Assembly: GCA_045591565.1 (NCBI GenBank)
Contig: JAZNTB010000020.1
Coordinates: 1-10,000, forward strand
Source: UBA1738 sp045591565
GTDB taxonomy: Bacteria > Bacillota > Clostridia > UBA1381
Direction: 5' to 3'
Length of the DNA: 10,000 nucleotides
Below, in pieces: positions 1 to 6,143 of this stretch (position 1 is its first letter; each line of letters opens with the position of its first letter). The translations under genes were made by a program, and so were the position numbers. Under the pieces are notes generated by a model. That model saw nothing but the letters and a program-made list of their open reading frames with translations, was not told where the DNA came from and did not search any database.

Positions 1-1
1 C

Positions 2-113
2 AGCTAAATGTGCTTCGCACGCTTTTGGCGAATTTAATTTAGCTACTCCGAAGGAGTTATTTAGCTATTACGAAGCAATAATTTCGCTTTGCAACTTGTT
101 GCAAAATTTAGCT
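2..113. repeat. Array of ATTTAGCT words separated by short hairpins
   Basis: The octamer ATTTAGCT occurs at 37-44, 59-66 and 106-113, and in inverted form (AGCTAAAT) at 2-9. Each interval holds a small perfect hairpin: GTGCTTCGCAC at 10-20, ACTCCGAAGGAGT at 45-57, and an 8-bp stem TTTGCAAC/GTTGCAAA with a TT loop at 88-105. The spacers differ in sequence but all fold, so the pattern is a repeated word plus a variable hairpin. There is no open frame here. It may be a fragment of a larger intergenic repeat cut by the window edge. Its function is unknown. Confidence 0.6.
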
Positions 114-119
114 AAAAAT

Positions 120-250
120 ATTGGCATCTAAACCATTCGGCTCTTCCACGTCAGAGCAAGCTATATATCGCTTGCTCTGATTTTTTATAAAAAATCAGAG
201 TTCGCTCATTTCGCTGCTCTTCCTTTTTCGTAAAAAGGCACGCTCGGCTT
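120..250. repeat. Structured intergenic repeat, copy 1
   Basis: This stretch aligns with 326-455 at a near-constant offset of 203-206 bases. It contains an 11-bp stem TCAGAGCAAGC/GCTTGCTCTGA (151-161 with 170-180) followed by six T. It also contains a perfect 26-base palindrome at 175-200 that shares the downstream arm of the first stem, so the two folds exclude each other. A third hairpin, CCTTTTT-cgt-AAAAAGG, lies at 222-238. Read rightward, the first stem plus T-run would act as a rho-independent terminator. It could equally be part of a non-coding RNA or a dispersed repeat. Confidence 0.65.
151..186 (+). terminator. Terminator-like hairpin inside repeat copy 1
   Basis: An 11-bp perfect stem with an 8-base loop (tatatatc) is followed directly by six T at 181-186. 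This is the standard shape of an intrinsic terminator for rightward transcription entering from the left of the window. Because the same fold recurs in copy 2, it may belong to the repeat and not to an upstream gene. Confidence 0.5.
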
Positions 251-325
251 ACCTGTTCGAATGCATTCGCACTCACGACGGCTCGCTGTCGCTACCACCT
301 TTTTAAGAGATTGCCTCCGGCACTG

Positions 326-455
326 TTGCATCTATATTGTTCTGCTTTGCCAAGTCGGAGCAAGCGTAAAATCGCTTGCTCTATTTTTTGCAAAAAACAG
401 AGCTCGCCTAAAACGCTGCTCCTCTTTTTTTCGCAAAAGGTCGCATGCAAGTCGG
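326..455. repeat. Structured intergenic repeat, copy 2
   Basis: This is a diverged second copy of the element at 120-250. The stem GAGCAAGC/GCTTGCTC (358-365 with 374-381) keeps the 8-base loop length. The following palindrome (379-402) keeps its pairing with one mismatch although the central bases differ from copy 1, and a T-rich/A-rich hairpin follows near 422-438. Pairing is kept better than sequence, which suggests selection on the folded form or common descent from a folded repeat. Short frames across it have no ribosome site and cysteine-rich translations unlike a real protein. Confidence 0.6.
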
Positions 456-561
456 CTATTCTATTCGCTTGTAAACACGCTTCAATTCGCATTTATTTCA
501 CCACCAACCTTTTATGTGAGTGCGCCTTCGACACAGCTTGCATTTATATCACGCTGCTTTA

Positions 562-599
562 CCACCGAAAAGACCACTCAACGGGTGATTTTGGGGTGG
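562..599. other. Extended imperfect stem-loop in intergenic DNA
   Basis: Three stacked helices can form: CCACC (562-566) with GGTGG (595-599), AAAA (568-571) with TTTT (589-592), and CACTC (575-579) with GGGTG (583-587), closing on an AAC loop. There is no T-run after it, so it is not an ordinary terminator. The transcribed strand is unknown. Confidence 0.35.
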
Positions 600-839
600 C
601 TATTTCTGTCTTAGCTTGAACAACAGCATCCGATCAGCCGCACAATAGGCTGTTAACCCGAACGAGTCCGAGCGCGTCCAATGGACGAAGCAGCGAGGAT
701 GGGTTCAATCGATGCAAGGAGTAATGCCAGTGGTAGCGAAACAGTAGCACTATAATCATGTCTGTTGTTGTCGGCGAGTATAGAGATGGGGTATAATCCT
801 GGCATCAAAGGTACACTTGACAAAGTCTGATCTTAGTAA
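600..839. other. Intergenic stretch without a recognisable gene
   Basis: No frame here combines a start, a ribosome site and plausible length. Local pairing exists: AACCC (655-659) with GGGTT (701-705) enclosing CGTCC-aat-GGACG (675-687), and ATGCCAG (724-730) with CTGGCAT (799-805). The part near 840 may be older, fully degraded sequence of the transporter gene whose 3' end is readable just downstream. Confidence 0.4.
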
Positions 840-1013
840 TATAATTGCATAGGCAGTACAACTAGTTCATATGCTCTTGGAGCGATTGCAGATAATTTCG
901 GATAGACATATGTTTTCTGGACTTTAATTGCATTTTGTGTTGTCACCTTTATTGTGTGGGGAATATATACTCAGTTTAAGAATATTTTAAAAAGAAAACA
1001 GAAAAGCTGTTGA
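840..1013 (+). pseudogene. Decayed 3' end of an MFS transporter gene
   Basis: From 840 the frame ending at TGA 1011-1013 reads YNCIGSTTSSYALGAIADNFG, then a TAG stop (903-905), then TYVFWTLIAFCVVTFIVWGI followed by a lysine-rich tail. GAIADNFG followed by a tryptophan-like position and a long hydrophobic helix is the usual last-helix region of major facilitator transporters. The TAG is what a single G-to-A change in the expected TGG would give. Two more in-frame stops lie at 834-839, and no upstream coding part is legible. It is therefore a dead remnant of about 55 codons. The exact MFS subfamily and substrate cannot be told from this fragment. Confidence 0.6.
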
Positions 1014-1029
1014 CGAGAAGATTGTACGA

Positions 1030-1057
1030 TTGAAAAGTTGAATAGTTGGAATAAAAT
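1030..1057 (+). promoter_or_regulatory. Possible promoter of the LysR-type gene
   Basis: TTGAAA at 1030-1035 and TAAAAT at 1052-1057 are separated by 16 bases. This would start transcription near 1064 and give a very short leader before the ribosome site at 1068-1073. The match is reasonable but the spacing is one short of optimum, so this is a candidate only. Confidence 0.3.
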
Positions 1058-1067
1058 TTTGGGAAGC

Positions 1068-1073
1068 GAGGTG
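1068..1073 (+). promoter_or_regulatory. Ribosome binding site deciding the GTG start of the LysR gene
   Basis: GAGGTG lies six bases before GTG 1080. The longer alternative, a TTG at 1038, has no such site and would add 14 residues that LysR proteins do not normally carry before the helix-turn-helix. Confidence 0.6.
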
Positions 1074-1079
1074 TTTTGG

Positions 1080-2000
1080 GTGAATATCTTACACATGAGA
1101 TATGCTCTTGAGGTGGCGAAGGCCGGATCTTTGAGCAAGGCGTCTGAAGTTTTGCTGGTAGCTGTTCCAAACATAAGCCGCTCTATCAAGGAGTTGGAGG
1201 CAGACCTTGGAATAAGTATTTTTGAAAGGACTACAAAGGGAATGCTCCTTACTCCTGAAGGAGAGGAGTTTGTGAGTTTTGCAAAAGGAATACTTTCACA
1301 GATTGAGCAGGTTGAAAAATTCTATAAAGAGGGTGCAGCAAGAAAACAGAAGTTTTCTATTTCGGTACCGCGTGCATGCTATATTTCCGATGCATTTGCG
1401 GAATTTTCAAAATCCTTAACAAAGGATTCTGCTGAAATATTTTATAAGGAAACTAATTCGCAGCGTACCATTAATAACCTTTTAAATCATGATTACAAGC
1501 TTGGAATTATCAGGTATGCAGAGAACTATGACAAATATTTTAAGCTGATGCTTGAAGAAAAGGGACTAAGCTATGAAAGGGTAACGGAGTTTTCATATGT
1601 GCTCGTTATGAGCAGGGAAAATCCTCTTGCCCAAAAGGAAAAAATTACATTTAACGACTTAACCGATTATATAGAGATTGCGCATGCAGATCCGTATGTG
1701 CCTTCGTTGCCGTTATCAAAGGTGGTGAAGGAGGAGTTGCCTGAAAATATTGACCGACGCATTTTTATTTTTGAAAGAGCAAGTCAGTTTGATTTACTGC
1801 AGAGAAATTCGCAAACCTTCATGTGGGTATCTCCGGTACCGCAGGATTTACTGGATAAATACAATCTTGTTCAGAAAAAGTGCGTGGACAATAAAAAGAA
1901 ATATAACGATATTTTGATTTATAAAAAAGGTTATAAGCTAACCGAGCTTGACCGAAGATTTATTCACGAACTAAATAATTCAAAGGAAAAGTATCTTTAA
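1080..2000 (+). CDS. LysR-type transcriptional regulator
   Basis: A DNA-binding regulator of the LysR family: an N-terminal winged helix-turn-helix followed by an effector-binding domain of the periplasmic-binding-protein fold, usually acting as a tetramer. From GTG 1080 it is 306 residues, the normal family size. Residues 1-60 hold the signature, with AKAGSLSKASEVL, then VPNISRSIKELEADLGISIF, and then ER, TPEGEEF. The C-terminal two thirds is lysine-rich and less conserved, so the effector is not predictable. LysR genes often control a neighbour; here the left neighbour is a dead MFS transporter gene and the right neighbour is adhE on the same strand, 153 bases away. The regulator may have lost its original partner, or may act on adhE. 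The family call is firm; the target is unknown. Confidence 0.9.
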   Translation: MNILHMRYALEVAKAGSLSKASEVLLVAVPNISRSIKELEADLGISIFERTTKGMLLTPEGEEFVSFAKGILSQIEQVEKFYKEGAARKQKFSISVPRACYISDAFAEFSKSLTKDSAEIFYKETNSQRTINNLLNHDYKLGIIRYAENYDKYFKLMLEEKGLSYERVTEFSYVLVMSRENPLAQKEKITFNDLTDYIEIAHADPYVPSLPLSKVVKEELPENIDRRIFIFERASQFDLLQRNSQTFMWVSPVPQDLLDKYNLVQKKCVDNKKKYNDILIYKKGYKLTELDRRFIHELNNSKEKYL

Positions 2001-2027
2001 AATATACCTTACAAAGATAAAAGAACA

Positions 2028-2063
2028 TTTAAGGGTGTTATCATTTTTGATAACACCCTTAAA
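2028..2063. terminator. Perfect 16-bp stem-loop between the LysR gene and adhE
   Basis: The arms at 2028-2043 and 2048-2063 are exact inverted complements around a four-T loop. The sequence following in either direction is AT-rich but lacks an uninterrupted T-run, apart from the A/T pairs at the base of the stem. It most likely ends the LysR transcript and separates it from adhE. A role as a regulatory hairpin or protein site cannot be excluded. Confidence 0.55.
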
Positions 2064-2074
2064 CATTTTAAGAA

Positions 2075-2103
2075 TTGTAAATACAGAAATAGAATGTTAA
2101 AAT
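2075..2103 (+). promoter_or_regulatory. Sigma-A type promoter of adhE
   Basis: TTGTAA (2075-2080) and TAAAAT (2098-2103) are 17 bases apart, the optimal spacing, and predict a start near 2110. The leader of about 44 bases carries AGGGAGG at 2136-2142, eleven bases before the adhE start. The -10 hexamer lies inside the Rex-like palindrome. Confidence 0.6.
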
Positions 2104-2111
2104 ATTAACAA
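2094..2111 (+). promoter_or_regulatory. Probable Rex operator (redox repressor site)
   Basis: ATGTTAAAATATTAACAA contains the exact inverted repeat TGTTAA-N4-TTAACA. It matches the Clostridia Rex consensus TTGTTAANNNNTTAACAA at all fixed positions but the first. Rex represses fermentation genes, adhE being a classic target, when NADH is low relative to NAD+. The site covers the -10 element, so bound Rex would block RNA polymerase. The site is seen directly; binding is inferred from the known regulon. Confidence 0.75.
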
Positions 2112-2153
2112 AGCCATAAAGGATATGTTTAGAATAGGGAGGCAAAGTCAAAT

Positions 2154-4823
2154 ATGAAAACTAAAACATATGAAATCATAGACAGTGTTGAAAAGCTTGA
2201 AGCTGCAATTTTGCGTATGAAGGAAGCTCAAAAGGTTTTTGCGACCTACACACAGGAGCAGGTTGACAAAATCTTTTTAGCTGCAGCGTCGGCTGCAAAC
2301 AAGGCAAGAATTCAGCTTGCAAAAATGGCTGTAGAGGAAACAGGAATGGGCGTAGTGGAAGATAAGGTTATCAAAAACAACTATGCTGCTGAGTATATTT
2401 ACAATGCTTATAAGGACACAAAAACCTGCGGTGTCATAGAGGAAGATAAAGCCTTTGGTATCAAAAAGATTGCGGAGCCTATAGGTGTAATTGCGGCGGT
2501 TATTCCTACAACAAACCCCACATCAACTGCGATTTTTAAGTGCTTATTAGCGTTAAAGACGAGAAATGCAATCATAATTTCGCCGCATCCGAGAGCAAAG
2601 AATTCTACGATTGAAGCAGCGAAGCTCATCTTGGAAGCAGCTGTTGATGCAGGAGCTCCGGAGGGAATAATTGACTGGATAGATGTTCCATCCTTGGAAA
2701 TGACAAATACAGTCATGAAGGAAGCGGATATAATTCTTGCAACCGGCGGACCTGGCATGGTTAAGGCTGCATATTCATCAGGTAAGCCTGCTTTGGGCGT
2801 CGGAGCAGGAAATACACCGGCAATTATTGATGACTCGGCTAACATTGTTCTTGCTGTGAGCTCAATTATTCATTCAAAAACCTTTGATAACGGAATGATT
2901 TGTGCGTCAGAGCAGTCGGTTATAGTATTGGAAAGAATATATGAGGATGTCAAAAAGGAATTTGCAACACGCGGCTGCTATTTCCTGACACCGGACGAAA
3001 CGGAAAAGGTAAGAAAAACAATTATCATAAACGGCGCATTGAATGCTAAAATTGTTGATCAAACGGCAGCAAGAATTGCAGAGCTTGCAGAGGTAAAGGT
3101 GCCTGCAGGCGCCAAAATTCTTATAGGTGAGGTTGAGTCGGTAGAAATTTCTGAAGAATTTGCTCACGAAAAGCTTTCGCCTGTTCTTGCGATGTATAAG
3201 GCAAAGGACTTTGGTGATGCACTTGATAAAGCTGAAAGACTTGTTGAAGACGGCGGATTTGGTCATACTTCCTCTGTGTACCTAAACGAAGTAACAGAAA
3301 CAGAGAAGCTCAATGAATTCGCATCAAGAATGAAAACCTGCCGTATATTGGTGAACACTCCCTCTTCACACGGCGGTATCGGGGATTTGTATAATTTCAA
3401 GCTGGCTCCGTCACTCACACTCGGCTGTGGTTCGTGGGGAGGCAATTCGGTATCCGATAATGTCGGTGTAAAGCATCTTTTGAATATTAAAACAGTTGCG
3501 GAAAGAAGGGAAAATATGCTTTGGTTCAGAGCTCCTGAGAAGATTTATATTAAAAAAGGCTGTCTGCCTGTAGCGCTTGATGAGCTCAAAACTGTTATGG
3601 GCAAGAAAAGAGCGTTTATTGTAACGGACACATTTTTGTATGAAAACGGATACACAAAGCCGATTACGGATAAGCTTGATGAAATGGGAATTGCTCATAC
3701 AACATTCTTTGATGTTCAGCCTGACCCGACACTTAAAAATGCAAAGGACGGCGCGGCACAGATGACAGCGTTTAAGCCGGACACAATAATAGCACTGGGC
3801 GGCGGCAGCGCTATGGATGCAGCGAAGATTATGTGGGTTTTATATGAGCATCCGGACGCTGACTTTATGGATATGGCGATGCGCTTCATTGATATCAGAA
3901 AGCGTGTTTACACATTCCCTAAAATGGGAGAAAAGGCATATTTTGTCGCAGTACCGACATCTGCAGGTACAGGCTCGGAGGTTACACCGTTTGCGGTTAT
4001 AACTGATGAAAAAACAGGAGTTAAGTATCCCTTAGCGGACTACGAACTTCTGCCTGATATGGCAATTATAGATACAGACTTCCATATGTCGGCACCTAAG
4101 GGATTGACTGCTGCATCGGGAATAGATGCTGTTACACATGCGATAGAAGCATATGCTGCAATGCTTGCAACTGATTATACAGACGGTCTTGCATTAAAGG
4201 CATTAAAGGTCATTTTTGAGTATCTTCCGAGAGCATACGAAAACGGAGAAACAGATGTTGAGGCAAGAGAAAAAATGGCGAATGCCGCAACAATGGCAGG
4301 TATGGCGTTTGCGAATGCCTTTTTAGGTGTTTGTCACTCTATGGCACATAAGCTAGGAGCATTCCACCATCTCCCGCACGGTGTTGCAAATGCACTTATG
4401 ATAGAAGAGGTTATAAGATTTAATGCATCAGAGGCACCTGCTAAGATGGGAACATTTTCGCAGTACGACCATCCGCATACACTGTCCCGTTATGCTGAAA
4501 TTGCAGATTATCTGGGACTTGGCGGCAAGACCGATACAGAAAAGCTTGAAAAGCTGATAAATGCAATCAATGAGCTTAAGGCAAAAGTGGATATTAAAAA
4601 TAAAATCAAAGACTACGGCGTTGATGAAAAGGTATTTTTGGAGAGGCTTGATGAAATGGTAGAGCAAGCGTTCGATGACCAGTGCACAGGCGCAAATCCA
4701 CGCTATCCGCTTTTCGCTGAAATAAAGCAGATGTATCTTAATGCTTATTACGGTAATCATTTTGAGGAAATCCAAATGCCTGACGAAAAACAGCTTTCAA
4801 AAAGCAAGTCAAAGTCGAAATAA
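2154..4823 (+). CDS. adhE: Bifunctional acetaldehyde-CoA/alcohol dehydrogenase AdhE
   Basis: The cytoplasmic fermentation enzyme that reduces acetyl-CoA to acetaldehyde and then ethanol with two NADH, often assembled into spirosome filaments. At 889 residues it is full length (the E. coli protein has 891). The N-terminal aldehyde dehydrogenase domain (about 1-440) has GVGAGN at 215-220 and catalytic Cys250 in NGMICASEQ. A linker leads to the iron-dependent alcohol dehydrogenase domain (about 460-865). This has GGGSAMD at 549-555 for the dinucleotide, and iron ligands Asp658, His662, His728 and His742 in GIDAVTH, GVCHSMAH and HLPHG. All key residues are present, so it should be active. The C-terminus ends in an alternating Ser-Lys tail, an oddity outside the fold. 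Start ATG 2154 follows AGGGAGG. It is the first gene of a unit with the kinase gene downstream, under a Rex-like operator. Confidence 0.97.
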   Translation: MKTKTYEIIDSVEKLEAAILRMKEAQKVFATYTQEQVDKIFLAAASAANKARIQLAKMAVEETGMGVVEDKVIKNNYAAEYIYNAYKDTKTCGVIEEDKAFGIKKIAEPIGVIAAVIPTTNPTSTAIFKCLLALKTRNAIIISPHPRAKNSTIEAAKLILEAAVDAGAPEGIIDWIDVPSLEMTNTVMKEADIILATGGPGMVKAAYSSGKPALGVGAGNTPAIIDDSANIVLAVSSIIHSKTFDNGMICASEQSVIVLERIYEDVKKEFATRGCYFLTPDETEKVRKTIIINGALNAKIVDQTAARIAELAEVKVPAGAKILIGEVESVEISEEFAHEKLSPVLAMYKAKDFGDALDKAERLVEDGGFGHTSSVYLNEVTETEKLNEFASRMKTCRILVNTPSSHGGIGDLYNFKLAPSLTLGCGSWGGNSVSDNVGVKHLLNIKTVAERRENMLWFRAPEKIYIKKGCLPVALDELKTVMGKKRAFIVTDTFLYENGYTKPITDKLDEMGIAHTTFFDVQPDPTLKNAKDGAAQMTAFKPDTIIALGGGSAMDAAKIMWVLYEHPDADFMDMAMRFIDIRKRVYTFPKMGEKAYFVAVPTSAGTGSEVTPFAVITDEKTGVKYPLADYELLPDMAIIDTDFHMSAPKGLTAASGIDAVTHAIEAYAAMLATDYTDGLALKALKVIFEYLPRAYENGETDVEAREKMANAATMAGMAFANAFLGVCHSMAHKLGAFHHLPHGVANALMIEEVIRFNASEAPAKMGTFSQYDHPHTLSRYAEIADYLGLGGKTDTEKLEKLINAINELKAKVDIKNKIKDYGVDEKVFLERLDEMVEQAFDDQCTGANPRYPLFAEIKQMYLNAYYGNHFEEIQMPDEKQLSKSKSKSK

Positions 4824-4836
4824 GGAGGAGTAGAAA

Positions 4837-5586
4837 ATGAAACTTGACAATATAATTGCAGTAAGAAAAAACAAGACAGTCTACCGTGATAATGACCGCT
4901 GTATTAAGGTGTTTGATGAGAATTATTCAAAGGCTGATGTATTGAATGAAGCACTTAATCAGGCACGAATTGAAGAAACAGGACTCAATATTCCTAAAAT
5001 TATAGAAGTTACCAGAGTGGATGGAAAATGGGCGATTGTATCGGAGTTTATCGAGGGAAAAACTCTGGCTCAGCTTATGGAAGAAAACGGCGACAAAAAG
5101 GACGAATATTTAGAGATTTTGGTTGATTTACAGCTTTTGGTTCATTCCAAAAAGGCTCCTCTTTTAAACAAACTCAAGGATAAGATGGACCGTAAAATCA
5201 GCGCATCGGAGTTTGATGCCACAACCCGTTATGAGCTTCATACCAGGCTTGGAGGTATGCCGAAGCATAATAAAGTGTGTCACGGCGATTTTAACCCGTC
5301 AAATATCATAATCACAAAAGACGGAACTCCTTATATAATTGACTGGTCACATGCAACACAAGGGAATGCGTCGGCAGATGCCGCAAGGACCTATCTCCTG
5401 TTCTGCTTAAACGGCGATAGTGAGGGCGCAAAAAAATACCTTGATTTGTTCTGCAGGAAAAGTAATACGGCAAAGCAGTATGTACAGAAGTGGATGCCTA
5501 TTGTTGCGGCGTCGCAGTCTGTGAAAGGGAATAAGGAGGAACGCGACTTCCTGATTTCCTGGGTTGATGTTGTAGACTACGCATAA
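4837..5586 (+). CDS. APH/choline-kinase-fold phosphotransferase
   Basis: A small-molecule kinase of the aminoglycoside phosphotransferase/choline kinase superfamily, 249 residues. Visible motifs are Lys24 in RCIKVF and Glu38 (ATP-binding pair), the catalytic loop CHGDFNPSN with His149, Asp151 and Asn156, and the metal-binding Asp169 in IIDWSHA, so the active site is complete. The N-lobe is short. A strong site, GGAGGAG, fills the 13-base gap after the adhE stop, with no terminator or promoter between, so the two genes are almost certainly co-transcribed and Rex control would extend to it. The substrate is unknown. I would not call it a resistance gene: the chromosomal setting behind adhE suggests a housekeeping metabolite or sugar-type substrate. 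Confidence 0.85.
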   Translation: MKLDNIIAVRKNKTVYRDNDRCIKVFDENYSKADVLNEALNQARIEETGLNIPKIIEVTRVDGKWAIVSEFIEGKTLAQLMEENGDKKDEYLEILVDLQLLVHSKKAPLLNKLKDKMDRKISASEFDATTRYELHTRLGGMPKHNKVCHGDFNPSNIIITKDGTPYIIDWSHATQGNASADAARTYLLFCLNGDSEGAKKYLDLFCRKSNTAKQYVQKWMPIVAASQSVKGNKEERDFLISWVDVVDYA

Positions 5587-5594
5587 TATAATTC

Positions 5595-5634
5595 AGACGG
5601 TTGTTTCAGAAAAAGAAATAGCCGTCTTTTATTT
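5595..5634 (+). terminator. Terminator of the adhE-kinase unit
   Basis: A 13-bp stem between 5595-5607 and 5615-5627, including two G-T wobbles, closes on a seven-base A-rich loop and runs into a T-rich tract from 5627. It lies eight bases after the kinase stop codon. Confidence 0.85.
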
Positions 5635-5660
5635 GTGTTGTCTGCTTAAAAGAAGATATA

Positions 5661-5689
5661 TTGACACAAAAAGGGGTATATGCTATAAT
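5661..5689 (+). promoter_or_regulatory. Near-perfect extended -10 promoter
   Basis: TTGACA (5661-5666) and TATAAT (5684-5689) are both exact consensus hexamers 17 bases apart, with TGC just before the -10 giving the extended TGN motif. Transcription would start near 5696 and leave a leader of about 46 bases. This should be a strong constitutive promoter driving the small protein and nuclease genes. No operator palindrome is evident over it. Confidence 0.85.
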
Positions 5690-5741
5690 TAGTCAAATAA
5701 TTTAATCGGAAAATCGAATATAGGAGAAAAAGAGGTGTGCG

Positions 5742-6143
5742 ATGAATATTATTCTTTGTCTTGATGAGCGAAACGGGATGATGTTTAATAACAGACGCCA
5801 GAGTCGTGACGGGGCGGTTTGTCGCAGAGTTTTAGAGTGCGTTTGGGGCAGAAATCTTTGGATGAATGAATATTCATCCAAGCTGTTTGATGGAGCAGAT
5901 ATAAAAATAAGCAGTGATTTTTTGATGGAAGCCAGGAAAGGAGATTTTTGCTTTGTGGAAAATCCCGACTTTTTAGAATACGAAAAGGATTTTGAAAAAG
6001 TGATTGTCTATCGTTGGAACAGAGTGTATCCTGCAGATGTCAGGATAGATGAAGACTTTCTGAAAAAGCGCAGGCTTGTTTCAACATTCGATTTTTGCGG
6101 AGATTCGCATGATAAAATCACGGAGGAGATATACGAGGTATGA
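5742..6143 (+). CDS. Conserved-looking small protein of unknown function
   Basis: I cannot assign this 133-residue protein to a function. It is soluble, with no signal peptide or membrane segment. It starts with a hydrophobic strand (NIILCLD), followed by GMMFNNRRQSRD (12-23), LWMNEYSSKLF (39-49), KGDFCFVENPD (66-76) and a strand-rich VIVYRWNRVYPAD (87-99), and ends HDKITEEIYEV. The dense Arg, Trp and Tyr blocks look like conserved motifs and not like a random frame. ATG 5742 follows AGAGGTG, and the gene sits behind a consensus promoter. Its stop overlaps the nuclease start in an ATGA arrangement, so the two are translationally coupled. I have a weak memory of similar Clostridia proteins labelled ribonuclease Z; no metallo-beta-lactamase HxHxDH motif is present, so that label would be wrong here. 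A nuclease-modulating role is speculation. Confidence 0.8.
   Translation: MNIILCLDERNGMMFNNRRQSRDGAVCRRVLECVWGRNLWMNEYSSKLFDGADIKISSDFLMEARKGDFCFVENPDFLEYEKDFEKVIVYRWNRVYPADVRIDEDFLKKRRLVSTFDFCGDSHDKITEEIYEV

Noticed and set aside
2..113. Possible CRISPR array
   Set aside because: The repeated word is only eight bases, one copy is inverted, spacing is uneven, and the spacers are hairpins.
261..619. Overlapping open frames of about 100-117 codons on the plus strand
   Set aside because: They run through the structured repeat, have no ribosome site, and give cysteine- and serine-rich translations without protein-like pattern.
1038..1079. Longer LysR start at TTG 1038
   Set aside because: There is no ribosome site before it; GTG 1080 has GAGGTG at six bases and gives the usual family length.
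2408..3698. Several minus-strand open frames of 60-145 codons inside adhE
   Set aside because: They are antisense shadows of a strongly coding, well-conserved gene and lack their own signals.
4837..5586. Aminoglycoside resistance gene
   Set aside because: Only the fold-level motifs match; the adhE operon context and lack of mobile-element features do not support a resistance role.
5742..6143. Ribonuclease Z
   Set aside because: At 133 residues it lacks the HxHxDH metal motif and is far too short for that enzyme.
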